A stretch of DNA of 6,858 bases, from the NCBI GenBank assembly GCA_913773715.1, contig CAJYHD010000402.1, forward strand, positions 1 to 6,858, in the 5' to 3' direction. A program made the position numbers and the translations under genes. A model generated the notes under the pieces. The model made no database searches. It had not been told where the DNA came from and was given only the letters and a program-made list of their open reading frames with translations. The stretch comes from an uncultured Sphingobium sp. Its GTDB lineage: Bacteria > Pseudomonadota > Alphaproteobacteria > Sphingomonadales > Sphingomonadaceae. Each line of letters starts with the position of its first letter. The first letter of the stretch is position 1. Positions 1-6,184 of this stretch are shown here, piece by piece.

Positions 1-2047
1 GGGTATCGCGGCGGCGGACGTTTCCGCGCTGTCGAGCGCAGAGGTCGCGATCCCGCTCGCCGTCACTGCGCCGGACCTCTGGTCGCCTGAACGGCCCACG
101 CTCTATAGCCTGCTCACGCGCCTGATCATCGACGAAAAAGTGGTCGAGACGCGCCGCACCGACATCGGATTCCGCACGACGCGGTTCGATGCGGAGGAAG
201 GCTTCTTCCTCAACGGCGAGGCCATGAAGATCAAGGGCGTCTGCATCCATCAGGACCATGCGGGGGTCGGCGTAGCGGTGCCGAAGGCGCTGGGCGACTG
301 GCGTCTGCGTCGCCTGAAGCAGATCGGGATCAACGCGATCCGCTTCACCCACGCACCGCCGAGCGCCGAGATGCTGGACGGCTGCGATCGGCTCGGCATC
401 ATGGTGATGGCGGAAAACCGCCACTTCAATCCGTCGCCAGACTATCTCGCGCAACTGGAATGGATGGTGCGGCGCGATCGCAACCGGCCCAGCATCATCC
501 TGTGGTCGGTGCTGAACGAAGAGCCGATGCAGGGCAACGCGCAAGGTTATGAGATGGTGCGGCGTCTGGCCGATGCCGCAAGGAAACTGGACGATACACG
601 CCCGGTGACGGCGGCGATGAACGACGGCTTCTTCACCGCGAAGAACGGCGCGGACGCGGTCAATGTCGTCGGGTTCAATTACAAGGCGGAATGGTATGAT
701 CGCTATCATGCGCTGCATCCCGACCGTCCGCTGATCAGCACCGAAGATACGAGCGCGGTGATGACGCGCGGCGAGTGGGTCACCGACAAGGCGCGCAATG
801 TCCTCACCTCCTATGACACCGAAGCGCCCGAATGGGGCCTGACGCACGAACAAAGCTGGAAGATGATCGGCAGCAGGCCGTTCATCGCCTCCACCTTCGT
901 CTGGACCGGATTCGACTATCATGGCGAGCCGACGCCCCTGCCCTGGCCCGCGGCGACCAGTTCCTTCGGCATCCTCGACCTGTGCGGTTTCGGCAAGTTC
1001 GCCTATCATCTGCGGCGCGCGCAGTGGATCACGGACCGTCCGGTGATCGGCGTCGGTCCGCACTGGACCTGGCCGGGGCGCGAGGGCCAGACGATCAAGG
1101 TGATGGTCCCGGCGAATACCGAAGAGGTGGCGCTGCTGCTCAACGGCAAGATGATCGGGCGGCAGAAGCGCGTGCCGTTTCAGGTACCGCAATGGCAGGT
1201 TCCCTATGCGCCGGGCAGGCTGGAGGCGGTCGGCTTCAATCAGGGACGGGAAGTCGTGCGATCGGTCGTGGAAACGACAGGCGTCGCCGCATCGATTCGC
1301 CTGACTCCCGATCGACCGATGATGCTGGCGGACGGGCTGGATGTGCAGCCGATCAGCATAGACCTGCTGGACCGGGCGGGTCGGCATCTGCCCACCGCGA
1401 CAGACGCGGTGACCTTCTCGATCGAGGGGGGTGAGATCATCGGCGTCGGTAATGGCGATCCGAACGATCATGATTCCGAACAGGCGGCGGCGCGGCGGCT
1501 GTTCGCCGGCTATGCGCAAGTGTTGGTGCGCAGTGCGAAGGGCGCGAAGCGCCTCGTCCTGACGGCGCGCGTGAAGGGACTGGCTGACGCGACGCTGGTG
1601 CTGCGCCTCGCCAAAGCGGATGCGCAGCCGACGATCGCATCCCTGCCCCATGTCCACCATGTGACCGAATGGCGGCGTACGGCTTTGCTGAAAGACGCAC
1701 CGGACGGCCGCACCATCTATCCAGAGAAGGCATGGCGCGCGCTCAGCTATGTCCGCACCGGCCGGCTGGAGGAACCCGCCGCATCGCATGGTTATTTCCT
1801 GATCCAAGGCCATTTCGAAGCACGTCGCGATGTCGCCTCGCGCGGCGGGACGCTGCGTCTGGCCGGGGTCACCGGCCGTGGCGAGATATGGGTGGATGGC
1901 GTCAGGGTGGCGACAAAGTCCAGCGCTGCGCCTGCACCGATCAGCGTTCCTATCCCGGCAGGGGCTGGCCAGCGCGTCGTGACCATCATTCTAAAGGCGG
2001 ACGCTGGAGAAGCCGTCGGGCTGAATGCGGCAGCCGCGATCTGGTAA
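1..2047 (+). CDS. Glycoside hydrolase family 2 enzyme, beta-galactosidase type (5' partial)
   Basis: The open frame enters from the window edge (first full codon at position 2) and ends at TAA 2045-2047, giving 681 visible residues. The first Met in the window (140) is internal, because typical GH2 sandwich sequence (LWSPERPTLYSL) precedes it. Visible order: the end of the Ig-like sandwich domain; a TIM barrel from about residue 65 to 340; a DUF4982-like Ig domain starting near PHWTWPGREGQ; a further Ig-like domain containing IIGVGNGDPNDH; and a C-terminal segment of about 120 residues that looks like a galactose-binding jelly roll (EIWVDGVRVA). The likely acid/base is the Glu in WSVLNEEP (codon 518-520) and the likely nucleophile is the Glu in LISTEDTSA (codon 743-745); both are intact. 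GH2 enzymes hydrolyse beta-glycosides with retention of configuration. The closest style I recall is the GalA-type beta-galactosidase, but beta-glucuronidase or another beta-glycosidase activity is possible. A secretion signal, if any, would lie outside the window. It converges on the polyketide operon and is probably unrelated to it. Confidence 0.93.
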   Translation, partial: GIAAADVSALSSAEVAIPLAVTAPDLWSPERPTLYSLLTRLIIDEKVVETRRTDIGFRTTRFDAEEGFFLNGEAMKIKGVCIHQDHAGVGVAVPKALGDWRLRRLKQIGINAIRFTHAPPSAEMLDGCDRLGIMVMAENRHFNPSPDYLAQLEWMVRRDRNRPSIILWSVLNEEPMQGNAQGYEMVRRLADAARKLDDTRPVTAAMNDGFFTAKNGADAVNVVGFNYKAEWYDRYHALHPDRPLISTEDTSAVMTRGEWVTDKARNVLTSYDTEAPEWGLTHEQSWKMIGSRPFIASTFVWTGFDYHGEPTPLPWPAATSSFGILDLCGFGKFAYHLRRAQWITDRPVIGVGPHWTWPGREGQTIKVMVPANTEEVALLLNGKMIGRQKRVPFQVPQWQVPYAPGRLEAVGFNQGREVVRSVVETTGVAASIRLTPDRPMMLADGLDVQPISIDLLDRAGRHLPTATDAVTFSIEGGEIIGVGNGDPNDHDSEQAAARRLFAGYAQVLVRSAKGAKRLVLTARVKGLADATLVLRLAKADAQPTIASLPHVHHVTEWRRTALLKDAPDGRTIYPEKAWRALSYVRTGRLEEPAASHGYFLIQGHFEARRDVASRGGTLRLAGVTGRGEIWVDGVRVATKSSAAPAPISVPIPAGAGQRVVTIILKADAGEAVGLNAAAAIW

Positions 2048-2105
2048 CGGCGAGCAAGGCACACCGTCGCACAAAGCAACCTACCGCTCGTAGTGCTCGT
2101 ATAAT

Positions 2106-3212
2106 CTAGGTAGGCCGGCTGCCCAACATGTCGGCTTCAACCCGCGTGGCGCGCATCATGAAGGACGTAGCCGCGGGCAATTTTGCAAGTAGTGGAAGAG
2201 CGGCATCCGCGAGACGAGGCCGCTCGGCAATCGACCATAGGGCAGATGCAGCGCTGATTGGTCGCGAAAGCCGGCGGGCACAACGGTGTTGATAGTCGGC
2301 TGGAGCGGTGCCCGACAGGATTGCCCCGGCCGCTGCCCTGCCGGAAGCGACCGCGATGCCAACGCCTTCGCCCGCAAGAGAGGGAATAACGCCGATCTGG
2401 TCCCCCACCCGGTACAGCGGCGCTGCTACATTGCGGGCGCGCCAGCCATAAGGAATGTTGGCGATCGCCTGCGCTTCGCCCGGGTCGACGCCGGACAGAC
2501 GTTCGGCAAGAATAGGCATGTCGTCCAGCATGGCCGCGAGCAAGGCGGACGGCCGACGACCGGCGTCGACGAACGCACTCTGCCGGACGGCAAGACATAA
2601 ATTGGCGAATCCCTCTTCCTGAAGGATCAGCCCGGCATAGCCATGGTTGAAGAGATGCAGTTCGATGGCTCCGTCCAACGCCGTGATCAACGGACCGTCA
2701 GCCCGGAAACGCCAGCGAAGGCCAATGGCCGCATCCTTGGACGCCACCGGGCGAGCGGCGCCGCGCACATCATGCTTGCCGGTCGCCAGGATCAGATGGG
2801 CGGGCGTCTGCGATTCCCCGTCTGCGTAACGAACCGTGCCGCCGTCGATGGCGCGGACGGTCACGCCGCGTCGGATGTCGGCGCCAGCGATAGTCGCACG
2901 ATCGAGCAGAGCCTTGTCGAGCGTCTTGCGGGAGAGACCTGCCGATCGACCCGGCAGGTCCAGTTCCAGCATCCTGTGCATCGTGAACAACCGGGCCTGA
3001 CGAACGGCATGGCCGCCCAATGCGAGTGGATTGACCCCGCACTGCTTCAGCAAGCGGACGCTGTTCCAGCTTAGAAATCCTCCGCACAGCATATCGGAAG
3101 GCGCGCGTGTGCGCTCGACCACGACCGGGCGCATACCGGCTTGCGCTAGCCTGATGGCGGCAGCGGCACCTGCTGGCCCTCCACCCACGATCAGCAGCAT
3201 CGTTCGACACAT
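2106..3212 (-). CDS. FAD-dependent oxidoreductase, geranylgeranyl reductase-like, of a type III PKS operon
   Basis: A flavoprotein of 368 residues that should oxidise or reduce the polyketide made by the upstream genes. The N-terminal Rossmann fold carries LIVGGGPAG (about residues 7-15) and the acidic end of strand 2 in VVVER. These are followed by a CGGFLS segment (about 43-48) typical of geranylgeranyl-reductase-like and type-III-PKS-associated flavoproteins, an ATG motif (about 143-147), and the second FAD motif VGDQIGVIPSLAGEGVGIA (from about 269). Most relatives have GDA where this one has GDQ. The frame stays open up to 3281, but I place the start at ATG 3212 because only a few residues normally precede the GGGPAG loop; ATG 3200 (364 residues) is equally possible. 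Neither has a clear Shine-Dalgarno sequence. The start lies inside the end of the methyltransferase gene, so translation is probably coupled. No membrane segment is obvious. Whether it is a hydroxylase (as SrsC in Streptomyces griseus) or a double-bond reductase cannot be decided here. Confidence 0.88.
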   Translation of the reverse strand: MCRTMLLIVGGGPAGAAAAIRLAQAGMRPVVVERTRAPSDMLCGGFLSWNSVRLLKQCGVNPLALGGHAVRQARLFTMHRMLELDLPGRSAGLSRKTLDKALLDRATIAGADIRRGVTVRAIDGGTVRYADGESQTPAHLILATGKHDVRGAARPVASKDAAIGLRWRFRADGPLITALDGAIELHLFNHGYAGLILQEEGFANLCLAVRQSAFVDAGRRPSALLAAMLDDMPILAERLSGVDPGEAQAIANIPYGWRARNVAAPLYRVGDQIGVIPSLAGEGVGIAVASGRAAAGAILSGTAPADYQHRCARRLSRPISAASALWSIAERPRLADAALPLLAKLPAATSFMMRATRVEADMLGSRPT

Positions 3213-3883
3213 AAACGGAAGGGAAAGGCGCGGAAGACGCGCGCGTCTGCAACACCGGCTTGCGTCAGGATCGGCCCCCACTCCTTCGGTCTATAAGATC
3301 GAGCGATCGACAGCGTGCCGTCCTCCCGCACGATCCGGTGCCAGCGCATCAATCGTGCCAGCAACGGATATCCGACATAAGCGAAGCGATGGCGCAGAAG
3401 GTCGTTGATCAGCCAGCCCCGCTTCGCCGCACCATCCATAAACCGCAGAAAACGGACGAGTTCCTCAGCCGTCATGTGATGGGCGACGAGACTGGACAGG
3501 ATGACGTCCCATGGACGATCGGCAAGATCCATGTAGTCGCCGGTGAGAAAGTCGATGGTCATTGCAGCGGGGGTGCTGGCGCGCGCGATGGCGGCGGAGC
3601 GGGGATTGAGATCGATACCCGTCAGATCGGCAGCGATGCCATGCTTCGCGCTCCACCGCGCTATGGTGCGCAACATGTCCCCTGCACCATAGCCGACGTC
3701 GAGAATGCGTAATCGCTCGCCGGGTCGCGCGATCCGGCGCAGGAATTCCAATGTCGGTCGCGCTGCCAGGGTCAGGCGATTGACGCGTTCGAGATCGCGC
3801 AGGACCGCCGCATAGATGGTCGGGGGCAGGTCTTGCGCATCCATCTGCTCTTCGGCGATCACGGGTTGCGACAGGTCGATCAT
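3191..3883 (-). CDS. Class I SAM-dependent methyltransferase of a type III PKS operon
   Basis: A 230-residue methyltransferase expected to transfer a methyl group from SAM to the polyketide product. Motif I is ILDVGYGAGDML (glycine-rich loop about residues 61-68), the acidic residue binding the ribose hydroxyls is in GIDLNP (about 91), a GDYMDL motif follows, and DVILSSLVAHH (about 126-136) is the usual motif IV region. The C-terminal part (GWLINDLLRHRFAYVGYP and RSYRPKEWGPIL) resembles UbiE/Coq5-like enzymes found beside bacterial type III synthases. The frame is open upstream to 4123, but that part lies inside the synthase gene. The start at ATG 3883-3881 is chosen because it overlaps the synthase stop as ATGA, a standard coupling arrangement. 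The stop TGA at 3193-3191 overlaps the start of the flavoprotein gene. It is not an ICMT-type membrane enzyme such as BpsB of Bacillus. O- versus C-methylation and the exact substrate are unknown. Confidence 0.9.
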   Translation of the reverse strand: MIDLSQPVIAEEQMDAQDLPPTIYAAVLRDLERVNRLTLAARPTLEFLRRIARPGERLRILDVGYGAGDMLRTIARWSAKHGIAADLTGIDLNPRSAAIARASTPAAMTIDFLTGDYMDLADRPWDVILSSLVAHHMTAEELVRFLRFMDGAAKRGWLINDLLRHRFAYVGYPLLARLMRWHRIVREDGTLSIARSYRPKEWGPILTQAGVADARVFRAFPFRLCVERCC

Positions 3884-4938
3884 CGGGGAGAGCGGTATCG
3901 AAACCCCTCGACAGCCAGGCCGGGACCAAAGGCGAGGGCGGCGCCTGCGTCGATACGCTTCCCGCTGCGCAGAATTTTGGAAAGAACGAACATCAGCGTT
4001 GCGGAACTCATGTTGCCATAATCTCTGAGCACCGCGCGTGAGGCCGCAAGCCTGTCGGCAGGCAGCTCCAGTCCGCGCTCCACCGCATCCAATATCGATC
4101 GTCCGCCGCCATGCACGGCCCAACTGTCGATCGACTGACCCGCCAGCAGCTGTGACCGGAAGCTGGATGCTGCGAGAGCGTCAGCGACCCGCCCCGGCAC
4201 CTTGCCTGACAACCCCATGGCGAACCCCGTGTCGGTAACCGTCCAGGTGATGAGGTCGCCACTGTCCGCCAGCGCGACCGAGAAGGGATCGACGATTTCC
4301 AGCCCTCGCGGTTCCGCGCTGACGATTGCCGCAGCGGCCCCGTCCGCGAACAGAAGCATGGCGAGCAGCGATTCCACGTCCGCCGTATCTTGCAGATGCA
4401 GCGTACATAGTTCGACCGTGACGACGAGAACGACCGCTTGCGGTTGAGAACGAACGATGTGGTAGGCTGTCCGCAGGGCTGCGACCGCCGCATAGCAGCC
4501 CATGAAGCCGACGAGAATTCGCTCTACGTCTGGGCGGAGGCCAAGCCGCCGAGCGAGCAACTGATCGACGCCTGGCGCAACGAAGCCGGTGCAGCTCGCC
4601 AGGACGAGATGGGTGACGTGCTCAAGCCCGCCCAGTTCCGCAGCGGCCCGTTGCGCCAGGCTGGGCGCCTCGCGCGCATAAACGGCCATGCGTTGCGCTG
4701 TCCCCGGCCAGGACGCTGCGTCATAGAAACCGTCCGTATCGATTTGCGATCGACCGCTCTCCGAAGGTGCGAGCACGCTCCAACGATGGTCGATCGCCGA
4801 CCGTTCGGCCATGCGATCGAAGATCGCACGTTGCCTGTCGTCGGAAATTCGTTCGTGTGCCCAGCGCAGAAAGTCCGCGTGGATATCATGGGCAGGCGTG
4901 GCGGTGGTTATGGCGTTGATATGGACGGCCGACTGCAC
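3880..4938 (-). CDS. Type III polyketide synthase (chalcone synthase-like; alkylpyrone/alkylresorcinol type)
   Basis: A 352-residue homodimeric-type condensing enzyme that extends an acyl-CoA or acyl-carrier starter with malonyl-CoA and cyclises the chain. The full catalytic triad is visible: Cys148 in FMGCYAAV (codon 4497-4495), His276 in WAVHGGG (4113-4111) and Asn309 in YGNMSSAT (4014-4012). Other family marks are CTGFVAPGVDQLL (about 116-128), the LFADGAAAAIV segment (about 196-206) and a C-terminal GFGPG-like loop, here AFGPGLAVEGF. Length matches the bacterial family. The CTGF and FMGC segments resemble PKS18-like and other long-chain alkylpyrone or alkylresorcinol synthases more than plant chalcone synthase, although automated annotation often calls such genes naringenin-chalcone synthase. 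The start is GTG 4938-4936, supported by AAGGAAG four bases upstream and by the expected N-terminus. It is the first gene of the operon and is followed by methyltransferase and flavoprotein genes, an order recalling srsA-srsB-srsC of Streptomyces griseus. Starter, extension number and ring type cannot be read from the sequence. Confidence 0.94.
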   Translation of the reverse strand: MQSAVHINAITTATPAHDIHADFLRWAHERISDDRQRAIFDRMAERSAIDHRWSVLAPSESGRSQIDTDGFYDAASWPGTAQRMAVYAREAPSLAQRAAAELGGLEHVTHLVLASCTGFVAPGVDQLLARRLGLRPDVERILVGFMGCYAAVAALRTAYHIVRSQPQAVVLVVTVELCTLHLQDTADVESLLAMLLFADGAAAAIVSAEPRGLEIVDPFSVALADSGDLITWTVTDTGFAMGLSGKVPGRVADALAASSFRSQLLAGQSIDSWAVHGGGRSILDAVERGLELPADRLAASRAVLRDYGNMSSATLMFVLSKILRSGKRIDAGAALAFGPGLAVEGFRYRSPR

Positions 4939-4942
4939 ACGA

Positions 4943-4949
4943 CTTCCTT
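4943..4949 (-). promoter_or_regulatory. Ribosome binding site that supports the GTG start of the type III PKS
   Basis: On the minus strand AAGGAAG lies four bases before GTG 4938-4936, with the AAGGA core six bases away. It is the best Shine-Dalgarno match among the minus-strand genes here and decides in favour of the non-ATG start. A nearby ATG at about 4958-4956 is in a different frame. Confidence 0.7.
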
Positions 4950-4954
4950 GAATT

Positions 4955-4983
4955 CATCAACAAGTCAGGTGTCGGCTTGTCAA
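4955..4983 (-). promoter_or_regulatory. Candidate promoter of the type III PKS operon with overlapping dyad
   Basis: Reading the minus strand, TTGACA (4983-4978) is a perfect -35 consensus. It is followed after 17 bases by TTGATG (4960-4955), a weak -10. The predicted transcript would start only a short distance before the Shine-Dalgarno sequence. Between and over the boxes lies an imperfect dyad: plus-strand arms ACAAGTC (4960-4966) and GGCTTGT (4974-4980), one mismatch in seven. A regulator bound there would block the promoter. The -35 and spacing are seen directly; function is inferred, and the weak -10 keeps confidence low. Confidence 0.35.
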
Positions 4984-5064
4984 TCAAGAGAACGAAGCGA
5001 TCCACCGGAGGGTTGCATCCGCGCCCATTTTTCGAACGCTCCGAAACACCAATCGCATCCGGCT

Positions 5065-5106
5065 CAAAGCTAGGCGGTATCTCGCGAACGATACCGCCTA
5101 GCTTTG
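5065..5106 (-). terminator. Perfect 17-bp inverted repeat, probable terminator of the mesX-mesD transcript
   Basis: Arms CAAAGCTAGGCGGTATC (5065-5081) and GATACCGCCTAGCTTTG (5090-5106) pair perfectly around an 8-base loop. The hairpin starts 16 bases after the mesD stop on the minus strand, where an intrinsic terminator would be expected. The run of T after the stem is short (the three T at the stem end, then GAG), so termination may be weak or factor-assisted, and the symmetry would work in either direction. It could instead be an mRNA 3'-end stabiliser or a dispersed palindromic repeat. Confidence 0.6.
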
Positions 5107-5122
5107 GCAACATCCTGCGCGC

Positions 5123-6154
5123 TCAGGCCGTAGCAAGTTCTTCCCGAACGATTGCCGCACCCGCGCCGAGGGCATTCAGCTTGGCTTTGGCCACAGGGCG
5201 TGCAAGCGGCGCCATGCCACAGTTTGTCGATGGATAAAGCTTGTCGGCATCGACGAACTTCAGCGCTTTCCGCAATGTGTCCGCGACTTCCTCCGGCGTC
5301 TCGATCGTGTCGGACGCCACATCGATCGCCCCGACCATCACTTTCTTGCCGCGAATAAGCTCGATCAGATCCATCGGCACGCGGGAATGGTGGCATTCCA
5401 GCGAGATGATCGAAATGGTCGACTTTTGCAGATTGGGGAAGGTTTCCTCATATTGCCGCCATTCCGATCCCAGCGTTTTCTTCCAGTCGGTATTGGCCTT
5501 GATCCCATAGCCATAGCAGATGTGGACGGCCGTTTCACACCGCAGTCCTTCCGCCGCCTTCTCCAAGGTCGCGATGCCCCAATCGTTCGCCTCGTCGAAG
5601 AACACGTTGAACGCGGGTTCGTCGAACTGCACGATATCGACGCCTGCGGCTTCCAGTTCGCGCGCTTCCTGGTTGAGAATTTGGGCAAATTCCCACGCCA
5701 GCTTCTCGCGGCTCCGATAATGAGCATCGAACAGCGTGTCGATCATCGTCATGGGACCGGGCAGCGTCCATTTGATCGGCTGGTCGGTCTGCGAACGCAG
5801 GAACTTTGCGTCCTCGACGAATACCGACTTCGGCCTCGATACCGCTCCGACTACCGTTGGCACGCTTGCATCATAGCGGTTGCGAATCCTGACGGTTTCG
5901 CGCTTTTCGAAATCAACGCCGCTCAAATGCTCGACGAATGTCGTGACGAAATGCTGGCGCGTCTGCTCGCCGTCGCCGACGATCGTGATCCCGGCCTGCC
6001 GCTGATCCTCCACGGCGAGACGAAGCGCGTCCTGCTTGCCGCAAACCAGTTCGTCCCCCGTCAGCTTCCAGGGCGACCAGAGTTTTTCAGGTTCCGCAAG
6101 CCAGCCAGGCTTGGGCAGACTGCCGGCGGTAGAAGTGGGCAACAACATGTTCAT
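5123..6154 (-). CDS. mesD: Core (folate-independent) methionine synthase MesD
   Basis: A cytoplasmic enzyme of 343 residues that methylates homocysteine to methionine. It corresponds to the C-terminal catalytic barrel of cobalamin-independent MetE and lacks the N-terminal half of that roughly 750-residue enzyme, so it is a core synthase and not a truncated metE: the N-terminus (LLPTSTAGSLPKPGW) is the normal family start. The zinc ligands correspond to His211 and Cys213 (VHICYGYG), Glu253 (SLECHHS) and Cys312 (STNCGMAPL), and the homocysteine-binding acidic pair is in QFDEPAF (178-179). The long conserved stretches around DGEQTRQHFVTTF and TLGSEWRQYEE are those of MesD, which published work found only in aerobic bacteria, needing oxygen and the DUF1852 protein but not methyl-folate or cobalamin. 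That partner gene lies directly upstream, 30 bases away. The start is ATG 6154 with only a weak GGGG-type ribosome site; Met3 (6148) is an alternative. GC content looks lower than in the polyketide genes. Confidence 0.93.
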   Translation of the reverse strand: MNMLLPTSTAGSLPKPGWLAEPEKLWSPWKLTGDELVCGKQDALRLAVEDQRQAGITIVGDGEQTRQHFVTTFVEHLSGVDFEKRETVRIRNRYDASVPTVVGAVSRPKSVFVEDAKFLRSQTDQPIKWTLPGPMTMIDTLFDAHYRSREKLAWEFAQILNQEARELEAAGVDIVQFDEPAFNVFFDEANDWGIATLEKAAEGLRCETAVHICYGYGIKANTDWKKTLGSEWRQYEETFPNLQKSTISIISLECHHSRVPMDLIELIRGKKVMVGAIDVASDTIETPEEVADTLRKALKFVDADKLYPSTNCGMAPLARPVAKAKLNALGAGAAIVREELATA

Positions 6155-6184
6155 CAGACAGGACCCCGTAGGTTTTTGGAGGGA

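Noticed and set aside
2048..2114. A TATAAT at 2100-2105, a GCTCGTA direct repeat (2086-2092, 2095-2101) and CCTACC/GGTAGG arms (2080-2085, 2109-2114) in the convergent gap.
   Set aside because: No -35 partner is visible for the TATAAT and it would only read antisense into the flavoprotein gene. The 6-bp stem with a 23-base loop and no T-run is too weak for a terminator call.
3884..4123. An 80-codon upstream extension of the methyltransferase frame.
   Set aside because: It lies wholly inside the synthase gene, has an arginine-rich out-of-frame composition, and the ATGA overlap at 3883 gives a natural start.
4438..5073. A plus-strand open frame of 211 codons opposite the synthase start and the intergenic region.
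   Set aside because: No family features, mostly antisense to the synthase, and no ribosome site that I can support.
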